Below are positions 1-5,628 of a stretch of DNA of 7,201 nt, one piece after another (position 1 is the first letter of the stretch; the number at the start of each line of letters is the position of its first letter). The position numbers and the translations under genes are program-made. The notes below the pieces were generated by a model. The model ran no database searches. It saw nothing but the letters and a program-made list of their open reading frames with translations, and was not told where the DNA came from. Origin of the DNA: HGM04593 sp045634305 (GTDB taxonomy: Bacteria > Bacteroidota > Bacteroidia > Bacteroidales > Bacteroidaceae); contig JAZQZZ010000008.1 of NCBI GenBank assembly GCA_045634305.1, forward strand, positions 1-7,201. Direction: 5' to 3'.

Positions 1-62
1 TCCCGAAAAAACTTAAAACTAATTGAAAGAAATTTTATAGTGGGAATTTGTGATACCATTGT

Positions 63-123
63 AAAACAGCGGTTTAGTTTAGTTTATTCTATAGAAATTG
101 GACTGGACTAAACCACTTGTTTT
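63..123. repeat. Imperfect 61-bp inverted repeat
   Basis: The arms GGTTTAGT (71-78) and ACTAAACC (107-114) are perfect complements. Outside them AAAACA (63-68) pairs with TGTTTT (118-123) across a small internal loop. A further palindrome, TTCTATAGAA (87-96), sits at nearly the same centre. The left arm also contains three tandem GTTTA units (72-86). The right arm runs into a T-run (120-124), so an intrinsic terminator of a gene to the left is one reading. An operator or leader structure is another. The stem is AT-rich and only moderately stable. Confidence 0.4.
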
Positions 124-202
124 TAGGTATTGCGGTTCCACTTTTTTTTATTCAATATCCTCAGCTGTATGGTTAAAAGGAATTAAACTCTTTACAAAGT
201 AC

Positions 203-232
203 ATTGTTATATAAAATTAATCACTAAATTTG
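203..232 (+). promoter_or_regulatory. Probable Bacteroidota-type promoter of the patatin-like gene
   Basis: TAAATTTG at 225-232 fits the TAnnTTTG -7 element used by the Bacteroidota primary sigma factor. ATTG at 203-206, 18 bases upstream, is a three-of-four match to the -33 TTTG element. Transcription would begin near 239 and leave a leader of about 17 bases before the ATG at 256. The leader is A/T-rich with no Shine-Dalgarno sequence, as is common in this phylum. Confidence 0.5.
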
Positions 233-255
233 TCTTTTGACAATCATATATTACA

Positions 256-2541
256 ATGAGACGCGCATTGAAATGCATTATCCTGTTCCTGTTGCTTCCG
301 TCTGTGCTCTTTGCGCAGAAGGTGGGTCTTGTCATGAGCGGTGGCGGAGCGCGCGGATTGGCACACATCGGCGTCATCAGGATGCTCGAGGAGAACAACA
401 TTCCAATAGATTATGTAGCGGGAACTTCCATGGGCGCAATTGTCGCTGCACTCTACTCCATGGGCTATTCCCCTGATGAGATGGTGGAGTTGATGAAAAC
501 CGAGGATTTCCAACGCTGGTACACCGGTACGATGGACCAGAAGTATATGTTCTACTTCAAGAAGAACAAGGATGTTCCCGATTTGGTAAGCCTGCATTTC
601 GACCTGAAGGACTCGCTTTATGTGGTGAAACCATCGGCGCATCTGGTAAAGTCGGCGCCTATGAATCTTGGTTTCATGGAGACGTTTGCGGGCTACACTG
701 CAGCATGCGGCAACGATTTCGACAGACTTATGGTCCCGTTCAGATGTGTGGCGGCCGATGCATACAACAAGAAACAGGTTGTCTTTTCAAAAGGAGACCT
801 TGGAGATGCCGTACGTGCATCCATGAGCTATCCTTTCTTCTTCAAACCCATTAAGGTTGACAGTGTGCTGCTCTACGATGGTGGCTTGTACAACAATTTT
901 CCGCGCGATGTGATGGAAGAAGAGTTTGCCCCAGATATAATAATTGGCAGTGTGGTGAGCAGCAACGCTCCCGCGGTGTCCGATGCGCGTGATATTGTCA
1001 GTCAGGCCGAAAATCTTATAATGGGACGCAGTGACTACACTGTACCCGACGAGAAAGGAATACTCATAGACATGTCAATCAAAGGAGTGGGTCTGCTCGA
1101 CTTCCATAAAATTAACTCTGTTACGCAAACAGGATATGAGCACGCATGTCAATATGTCGATAAAATAAAGCAACGTGTTAAACGCAGGGAGAATGCCGAG
1201 GTGCTTGCTGCCAAACGCCAGGCATTCAGAAAGCGGGTCCCCGATTGGGTATTCAACAACGTTGTTGTACATGGTGTCAACAAGGAGCAGGAGAAGGCTA
1301 TTGCCGGTGAATTCCACAAGCGTGGCCGCGAGTTTACACTCGAAGAGTGCAGGAGAGGTTATTACGGACTTCTTTCTGACGAAATGATTGAGGATATAAT
1401 TCCACATGCAGTATATAACGAGCAGGACAGTGCGTATACTTTGCATCTTGACGTGACGTTGAATCCCCACTTTACTTTAAAGATGGGTGCTGCCGTGTCA
1501 ACCAGTATTTCGAACCAGATATACTTTGGACTCCACTACCGTTCTCTGAAGAACCACTCGAAGGAATTTATACTTGATGGACATTTTGGCAAGGTATATA
1601 ATAATGTACAACTCTCGGGGCGTATGGACTTCTATACCTCGTTGCCTGTGTCGCTTAAATTCTTGGGGTCATACTCCACCATTGATTATTATAATATGGA
1701 CTATCTGTTTTCAAATGAAAAACTGGTGGCCCTGAATCATCAGCGCGAGTACTATGCAAAGATGAAGGTGATGTTCCCATTCCTCAACCGTCGTAAAGCC
1801 GAGATTGGTGTGGGTATTGGCAATATAAAGGATGAGTATGTGCAGTCAGCGATAATCAACCTCAACCAGCCGCAATTCGACAGCAATGAGTCTACACTGT
1901 TCAGTGGCTCCATTAGATTCGAAGGTAATACGCTAAATAAAAAGGTGTTCCCTACAGAAGGCATGCACGAGACGCTAATAGCGCAGTTTGTCGTTGGAAA
2001 AGAAAAATACAAAGGCGTTGTTGAGGTGAACAATAACGAACAAGTGCAGTCGTGGTTGCAGATAAGCTATACACGACGCGATAATTTCAATCTTGGAAAG
2101 TACTTCTCTCTTGGCACCTATGCGCAGATGTTCTATTCTACACGCCGTTTGTCACGTACATACCAGGCGACCATGATGCAGGCAGCGGCTTTTACTCCGA
2201 CGCAGAACAGCATCTTCAACTACGACCCCAAGTTCCGCGCGAACCAATTTATTGCCGGCGGTGTAATACCAATTTTCAAATTGAACAATTTTTTACAGGT
2301 ACGTCCGGGGTTTTATGCATTCATTCCCTATCGCAAGATTTATGAGAGCAACGACGGAACGGCCTATTACAGCAAAAAAAGATTCAACGATTTTCAATAT
2401 ATTGCCGATTTGACTTTTGTTGCACAATTTTCCAATATTTCGGCCAGTGCATTTGTAAATTATTATAGCTCAAGCCCAAAGCATGTTAACTTTGGAATTT
2501 CCATAGGCTGGTTCATGTTCAACGAACGGTTCTTGGAATAA
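256..2541 (+). CDS. Patatin-like phospholipase with POTRA and outer-membrane beta-barrel domains
   Basis: This is a 761-residue predicted exported lipid acyl hydrolase. Residues 1-20 form a Sec signal peptide (two Arg, a hydrophobic core, then SVLFA before Q21). The patatin domain covers about 22-235. It shows the oxyanion-hole motif GGGARG (29-34), the nucleophile elbow GTSMG with Ser58, and the DGG motif with Asp208, which gives a complete Ser-Asp dyad. A linker rich in charged residues follows. Residues about 328-402 resemble one POTRA-like domain (WVFNNVVVHG onward), and about 405-761 alternate polar and aromatic residues like a BamA/surface-antigen barrel. The order patatin-POTRA-barrel matches PlpD-type (type Vd) proteins. 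The ATG at 256 is supported by the signal peptide directly after it and the promoter just upstream. By family it should hydrolyse phospholipid acyl esters at the outer membrane or cell surface. Whether the passenger is displayed, released or periplasmic cannot be read from the sequence. It appears to be monocistronic, because the tRNA unit with its own promoter follows. Confidence 0.92.
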   Translation: MRRALKCIILFLLLPSVLFAQKVGLVMSGGGARGLAHIGVIRMLEENNIPIDYVAGTSMGAIVAALYSMGYSPDEMVELMKTEDFQRWYTGTMDQKYMFYFKKNKDVPDLVSLHFDLKDSLYVVKPSAHLVKSAPMNLGFMETFAGYTAACGNDFDRLMVPFRCVAADAYNKKQVVFSKGDLGDAVRASMSYPFFFKPIKVDSVLLYDGGLYNNFPRDVMEEEFAPDIIIGSVVSSNAPAVSDARDIVSQAENLIMGRSDYTVPDEKGILIDMSIKGVGLLDFHKINSVTQTGYEHACQYVDKIKQRVKRRENAEVLAAKRQAFRKRVPDWVFNNVVVHGVNKEQEKAIAGEFHKRGREFTLEECRRGYYGLLSDEMIEDIIPHAVYNEQDSAYTLHLDVTLNPHFTLKMGAAVSTSISNQIYFGLHYRSLKNHSKEFILDGHFGKVYNNVQLSGRMDFYTSLPVSLKFLGSYSTIDYYNMDYLFSNEKLVALNHQREYYAKMKVMFPFLNRRKAEIGVGIGNIKDEYVQSAIINLNQPQFDSNESTLFSGSIRFEGNTLNKKVFPTEGMHETLIAQFVVGKEKYKGVVEVNNNEQVQSWLQISYTRRDNFNLGKYFSLGTYAQMFYSTRRLSRTYQATMMQAAAFTPTQNSIFNYDPKFRANQFIAGGVIPIFKLNNFLQVRPGFYAFIPYRKIYESNDGTAYYSKKRFNDFQYIADLTFVAQFSNISASAFVNYYSSSPKHVNFGISIGWFMFNERFLE

Positions 2542-2577
2542 AAAATGCATTTTTTTTGAAAAAAAGTTGTCTAAAAA

Positions 2578-2608
2578 TTTGCAGGTATTAAAAAAAGCAG
2601 TACCTTTG
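2578..2608 (+). promoter_or_regulatory. Consensus Bacteroidota promoter of the tRNA-Arg gene
   Basis: TTTG at 2578-2581 and TACCTTTG at 2601-2608 are separated by exactly 19 bases. This matches the TTTG-N19-TAnnTTTG consensus of the Bacteroidota primary sigma factor in every defined position. Initiation would fall near 2615 and leave a leader of about 35 bases before the mature tRNA 5' end, to be removed by RNase P. It is the clearest promoter in the window and fits a highly expressed stable RNA gene. Confidence 0.85.
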
Positions 2609-2649
2609 CACTGTCAAACGAAAACAACAGTGTTGACGACAACAAAATC

Positions 2650-2723
2650 GGCCTCGTAGCTCAACTGAATAGAGCATCTGACTACGGATCAGAAGGTTAC
2701 AGGTTTGAATCCTGTCGAGGTCA
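2650..2723 (+). tRNA. tRNA-Arg (anticodon ACG)
   Basis: A full 74-base cloverleaf can be drawn. The acceptor is 2650-2656 with 2716-2722 (one G-U pair) and the discriminator is A2723. The D stem is GCTC 2659-2662 with GAGC 2672-2675. The anticodon stem is TCTGA 2677-2681 with TCAGA 2689-2693. The anticodon ACG is at 2684-2686, the variable loop is AGGTT, and the T stem is ACAGG 2699-2703 with CCTGT 2711-2715. A34 is expected to be deaminated to inosine so that CGU, CGC and CGA are read. The CCA end is not encoded (CAA follows), so a CCA-adding enzyme is needed. Oddly, position 19 is A (2668) and position 56 is T (2706), where G19 and C56 are nearly invariant. The two bases contact each other, so the change is compensated. 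Arg tRNA is not a queuosine substrate, so its position next to the transporter gene is probably not a functional link through that modification. Confidence 0.97.
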
Positions 2724-2724
2724 C

Positions 2725-2751
2725 AAGGAGTTCGTAAGAACTCCTTTTTTT
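2725..2751 (+). terminator. Intrinsic terminator after tRNA-Arg
   Basis: The stem AAGGAGTTC (2725-2733) pairs perfectly with GAACTCCTT (2738-2746) around a GTAA tetraloop. It is followed by a T-run through 2751. It begins two bases after the tRNA discriminator. Only 28 bases separate it from the ATG of the transporter gene, so leak-through here could supply transcripts for that gene. Confidence 0.9.
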
Positions 2752-2779
2752 GTGATTATAAATCAAATTTCTTTAAATT

Positions 2780-3451
2780 ATGGACAAGGTATCGGACAAC
2801 CCTTTAAAAAACCGAATCGACAGCCAGTCTGCATTGATGGTTGTCACTGCACTATTCGTTACTCTCTATCTGGTGTCGAACATTATGGCCGTCAAAGTGG
2901 TCGGTCTTTTCAACCTCTTCTATTTCGACGCCGGTACAATTACTTTCCCTTTTGCATACATGCTTGGTGATGTGCTCACCGAAGTGTGGGGCTACAGAAC
3001 TGCGCGCAAGGTCATTTGGCTGACACTGCTGTGTAACATCATGCTTGTCGTGTGTACACAGATAGGCGTATGGCTTCCCTCACCCGATTATCTTACCGAG
3101 ACCGAGGTTGCATACAACACTATGTTCTCATGTGTACCTCGCATTGTGCTGGCCTCATTGGTCGGTTTTCTTCTTGGTGAGCTATCGAATGCCTGGTTTA
3201 TGGAGAGAATTAAGCAGAAGACACATGGGCGCCATCTTTGGATTCGCACAATAGGCAGTTCGGCAATAGCATATGTATTCGACTCATTGCCATTTGTGCT
3301 CATTGCGTTTGCCGGTGTTGTATCCGCACGCGACCTTTTGATGATGATAATCTTCCAGTACTTCTCAAAACTGTCGATCGAGGTGCTCTTTGGAACTCCA
3401 ATGGCTTATGCTGCCATCTATAGCATAAAACGTATCACACGTAGGAGATAA
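2780..3451 (+). CDS. yhhQ: Queuosine precursor transporter, YhhQ/VUT family
   Basis: This 223-residue integral inner-membrane protein probably imports 7-deazaguanine precursors of queuosine. E. coli YhhQ, the characterised member, carries preQ0 and preQ1; other members have shifted to queuine, and the substrate here is not fixed by sequence alone. A short polar N-terminus leads into hydrophobic segments at about 18-47, 50-66, 76-97, 115-135 and two or more further stretches to about 215, ending in a basic tail (KRITRRR). The conserved family block runs from SNIMAVKVV (33-41) through DAGTITFPFAYMLGDVLTEV (50-69). Length is normal for the family. The ATG at 2780 has no evident Shine-Dalgarno sequence or promoter of its own in the 28 bases after the tRNA terminator. 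The radical SAM gene starts five bases after the stop, which argues for one operon. I saw no preQ1 riboswitch-like sequence in the short leader. Confidence 0.88.
   Translation: MDKVSDNPLKNRIDSQSALMVVTALFVTLYLVSNIMAVKVVGLFNLFYFDAGTITFPFAYMLGDVLTEVWGYRTARKVIWLTLLCNIMLVVCTQIGVWLPSPDYLTETEVAYNTMFSCVPRIVLASLVGFLLGELSNAWFMERIKQKTHGRHLWIRTIGSSAIAYVFDSLPFVLIAFAGVVSARDLLMMIIFQYFSKLSIEVLFGTPMAYAAIYSIKRITRRR
3443..3447 (+). promoter_or_regulatory. Shine-Dalgarno-like site for the radical SAM gene
   Basis: AGGAG lies inside the last codons of the transporter gene, nine bases before the ATG at 3457. Such a site is uncommon in Bacteroidota. It supports 3457 as the true start and translation from the same message as the upstream gene. 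The bases also encode arginine codons of the basic tail, so the match could be fortuitous. Confidence 0.45.
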
Positions 3452-3456
3452 ACGAC

Positions 3457-4149
3457 ATGCAGCGCTATTCGTTGATTACCGAGAAATTTCCGCGTGAGTT
3501 CCTGCTGTTGCAGGGGACGGGTTGCCGCTGGGGGAGATGCACGTTCTGCGACTACCATAGCGATAAAAGTGACTCGCCTTTCGAAACCAACCGCAAGGTG
3601 TTGGAGAGAGTGACAGGGGAATCCGGAGTCATTGACATCATCAATTCCGGCTCGGCAATGGAGCTTGACGGTGAAACCATTGAGATGATAAAAGATGTTG
3701 TCCAAACAAAAGGAATAAACACCATTTGGTTCGAGGCGCATTATATGTACCGCCACCGTCTCGAAGAGTTTGCCAAGCAGTTCGCACCTGCAACTGTGAA
3801 ATTCCGTTGCGGTGTGGAGAGTTTCGATGCCGCCCTGCGTTCTGGTTGGGCAAAGGGAATCCAGGCAGATGTTACAGCTGCTGATGTTGCAAAATATTTC
3901 AAGGGAGTGTGCCTGCTGTGCTGCACTGTTGGCGATAGTAGGGAAAGAATTGTCAACGATATTGCAACTGCCAAAAAATATTTCGAGTATTTCAGTGTCA
4001 ACCTTTTTTGTAACAATACAACAACCGTAAAAAGGGATGAGGAACTCACCTCATGGTTTGTAAAAGAGCTGTACCCTACTTTGAAGAACGACCCGCAGGT
4101 TGAAGTGCTCATAGAGAACATTGACCTCGGCGTAGGCGCAGAAAGCTGA
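3457..4149 (+). CDS. Short radical SAM enzyme, possibly for queuosine salvage
   Basis: This is a 230-residue cytosolic protein. Near its N-terminus, GCRWGRCTFCDY places Cys23, Cys28 and Cys31 as ligands of a 4Fe-4S cluster. The spacing is C-x4-C-x2-C rather than the usual C-x3-C-x2-C. NSGSAMEL (about 66-73) may take the place of the SAM-binding GGE segment. RCGVES further on resembles the beta-strand motif common in radical SAM barrels. The protein is short, consistent with a partial TIM barrel with no visible extra iron-sulphur or cobalamin-binding domain. It follows the transporter gene by five bases and has its own AGGAG site. A radical SAM queuine lyase (QueL) that turns queuine into preQ1 is known from gut bacteria such as Clostridioides difficile. 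The context makes that role plausible here, but I cannot assign the subgroup from sequence. QueE looks less likely because its own spacing and N-terminal fold differ. The radical SAM call is firm; the substrate is inferred from context. Confidence 0.85.
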   Translation: MQRYSLITEKFPREFLLLQGTGCRWGRCTFCDYHSDKSDSPFETNRKVLERVTGESGVIDIINSGSAMELDGETIEMIKDVVQTKGINTIWFEAHYMYRHRLEEFAKQFAPATVKFRCGVESFDAALRSGWAKGIQADVTAADVAKYFKGVCLLCCTVGDSRERIVNDIATAKKYFEYFSVNLFCNNTTTVKRDEELTSWFVKELYPTLKNDPQVEVLIENIDLGVGAES

Positions 4150-4172
4150 AAGGTGAAATCGGAAAGGTGAAA
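4148..4172 (+). repeat. Two copies of an 11-bp direct repeat
   Basis: GAAAGGTGAAA occurs at 4148-4158 and 4162-4172, a period of 14 bases, starting within the stop codon of the radical SAM gene. It lies in the 59-bp gap between two convergent genes. No function can be assigned. I saw no strong intrinsic terminator in this gap for either gene. Confidence 0.5.
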
Positions 4173-4208
4173 GCCGGGGTCTTGATCAGAGCTTCGGTTT
4201 CAAGTGTT

Positions 4209-5462
4209 TCACACAAGCGGTGTTATCAATGTAACCAGCCAACCGCAGAAACAGCGCCACCAGCAACGCGTCTTGTATATCTCCTTTGTCAATTTGTAGC
4301 TTTTTTGTTTGTCAAGGTCTATATAACGATACAGTTCATCGGTATCTTCCTTGCCGAAAATGAAAAGGTTTGTCTCATAGTCATACATCAGGCTGCGGCT
4401 GTTGAGGTTCGCCGAACCTATTGTGCAGTAGGTACCGTCTACGCACATCACCTTTGAATGGTTGAACCCATCGGGATATATATATACATCTGCTCCACGT
4501 TTCATCAGCTTATATGCCACACGCCACACTCCGTCGGGAATCATTGGCAAGTCGCCTTTTTCGGAAAGCAGAATTGTTACTTTGACACTATCGTCAAGAG
4601 CTTTTTCAATGGCTTTTCGCACATTGCGCAGCGGCACGAAATAAGGGCTTATAATGACTATACTGTCCTTGGCTGCGTTTACGGCGTTGGCGTATACGTT
4701 CCGCATGCGTTCGGGTGTCTTGTGCGGCCATCGGTCAACCACCGCTATGTCGGCGCCGCTCTCTTGCTGCGGCAATGGATAATATTCTTCGCCCTCTATG
4801 CGCTCGCCTGTCTCCTGGTACCACATGTCAAGAAATATCCTCTGCAGCTCGTTCACTGCTCCACCCTCTACCTTGGAGTGCATGTCGCGCCATTCGCCTA
4901 CACCTTCAATTCCTTCAAGATAATAATCGGCAACATTGATGCCGCCTGTATAAGCCGTTTTGCCGTCTATGACAACTATTTTGCGGTGGTCACGTGCAAA
5001 CAGGTGGTTTATCCATGGGAATGTCACCGGGTCGACTTTGACTATTTGAATACCCGAGGCTTTGATTTTTGCCAGGTCATCCTTTTTCAAAGGACTATTG
5101 TTCGACATATTGCCGAAACCATCGAACATGGCACGTACCTCGACACCTTCCTTTGCTTTTTGCGCAAGCAATCCCAACAGACGCGCATTTATAGAGTCGT
5201 TGCGGAAATTGAAATATTCAAGATGGATGTGATGCTTTGCTTCTTTAATATCCTTGAAAAGAGAATCGAATTTTACCTGTGCGCCATTCAAAATGGTCAC
5301 ATCGTTATTGTGGGTATAAGGTATACCGTCATCCTTCAGATATTGTGCAAAAACCGAATCGGAACGATCATGCTCATGGCGTTCTATCGCAACAAAACTG
5401 CTGCGGCACGATGTTGTCAATACCGTAACTATACAAAACAATATGTACGTTCTTCGTTTCAT
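4209..5462 (-). CDS. Phospholipase D/cardiolipin synthase-family lipoprotein
   Basis: This is a 417-residue protein with two HKD catalytic motifs: H159-R-K161-x4-D166 followed by GGIN, and H335-S-K337-x4-D342 followed by GSANLNSRS. The duplicated architecture is that of bacterial cardiolipin synthases and related phospholipases D, which work through a covalent phosphohistidine intermediate. Reading begins best at the ATG at 5462. It gives MKRRTYILFCIVTVLTTSC, a lipoprotein-type signal with Cys19 as the lipidated residue (loose lipobox TTSC), so the enzyme is probably envelope-anchored rather than polytopic. An upstream in-frame ATG at 5504 would add 14 polar residues before the signal and lies upstream of the -7 element, so it is rejected. 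The bases before the start read AAGGATG, too close for normal Shine-Dalgarno spacing. The tail ending WLVTLITPLV resembles the C-terminus of cardiolipin synthases. Classical Cls enzymes carry two N-terminal membrane helices, which are absent here. It could be a cardiolipin synthase of the short type or a hydrolytic PLD; sequence alone does not decide. Confidence 0.9.
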   Translation of the reverse strand: MKRRTYILFCIVTVLTTSCRSSFVAIERHEHDRSDSVFAQYLKDDGIPYTHNNDVTILNGAQVKFDSLFKDIKEAKHHIHLEYFNFRNDSINARLLGLLAQKAKEGVEVRAMFDGFGNMSNNSPLKKDDLAKIKASGIQIVKVDPVTFPWINHLFARDHRKIVVIDGKTAYTGGINVADYYLEGIEGVGEWRDMHSKVEGGAVNELQRIFLDMWYQETGERIEGEEYYPLPQQESGADIAVVDRWPHKTPERMRNVYANAVNAAKDSIVIISPYFVPLRNVRKAIEKALDDSVKVTILLSEKGDLPMIPDGVWRVAYKLMKRGADVYIYPDGFNHSKVMCVDGTYCTIGSANLNSRSLMYDYETNLFIFGKEDTDELYRYIDLDKQKSYKLTKEIYKTRCWWRCFCGWLVTLITPLV

Positions 5463-5480
5463 CCTTAATTTTGGCTTCTG

Positions 5481-5511
5481 CAAAAATACAAAATCAGCCG
5501 GCAATATAAAA
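5481..5511 (-). promoter_or_regulatory. Probable promoter of the PLD-family gene
   Basis: Read on the minus strand, TATTTTTG (5488 down to 5481) fits TAnnTTTG exactly. With 19-base spacing the -33 position holds TTTT (5511-5508), a three-of-four match. Initiation would be near 5474 and give a leader of about a dozen bases before the ATG at 5462. It places transcription downstream of the alternative ATG at 5504, which decides the start. Confidence 0.55.
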
Positions 5512-5570
5512 ACAAGAACAACACGCAGCCGTGTTTTGGATATTAAAAAAACAAAAAAGGAAAATTATAT

Positions 5571-5607
5571 AAAAATAGCCAACCGGATCATTAAGACCCG
5601 GTTGGCT
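5571..5607 (-). terminator. Strong intrinsic terminator of the M16 peptidase gene
   Basis: On the minus strand, AGCCAACCGG pairs perfectly with CCGGTTGGCT (plus-strand arms 5577-5586 and 5598-5607). The stem extends by three further pairs including one G-U, making 13 pairs around a five-base loop. An A and then five T residues (5575-5571) follow. It lies 21 bases beyond the stop codon at 5629-5631. No T-run flanks the other side, so it acts mainly on leftward transcription and insulates the PLD-family gene. Confidence 0.93.
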
Positions 5608-5628
5608 GTAGCGCGTCATTATTTGAAA

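Larger units (their letters stand above)
1..255. other. AT-rich non-coding region upstream of the patatin-like gene
   Basis: No credible gene is seen on either strand. The stretch is AT-rich, with homopolymer runs such as the T-run around 141-149. It holds an imperfect inverted repeat at 63-123 and a probable promoter at 203-232, each listed separately. The short frames crossing it have no recognisable protein features and mostly overlap the start of the downstream gene. The left part may be the trailer of a gene lying off the window. Confidence 0.6.

Noticed and set aside
2540..2555. AAAAAATGCATTTTTT palindrome just after the patatin-like gene as an intrinsic terminator
   Set aside because: The stem is almost all A-T and the palindrome leaves no proper loop, so it would be very weak. 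A T-run is present but evidence for termination is poor.
2752..2779. preQ1 riboswitch in front of the transporter gene
   Set aside because: The gap is only 28 AT-rich bases with no hairpin-pseudoknot pattern, and upstream sequence is taken by the tRNA and its terminator.
2650..4149. Functional link between tRNA-Arg and the queuosine transporter through Q modification
   Set aside because: Queuosine is placed in tRNAs with GUN anticodons (Tyr, His, Asn, Asp), and the anticodon here is ACG. Only a transcriptional link remains possible.
4458..5468. A 336-codon open frame on the + strand antisense to the PLD-family gene
   Set aside because: Its translation is rich in Cys, His and Tyr with no recognisable domain. 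The opposite strand carries two intact HKD motifs, a signal peptide and a promoter. It is a frame shadow of that gene.
5463..5504. Upstream ATG at 5504 as the start of the PLD-family gene
   Set aside because: It would put 14 residues before a good lipoprotein signal, and the -7 promoter element lies downstream of it.
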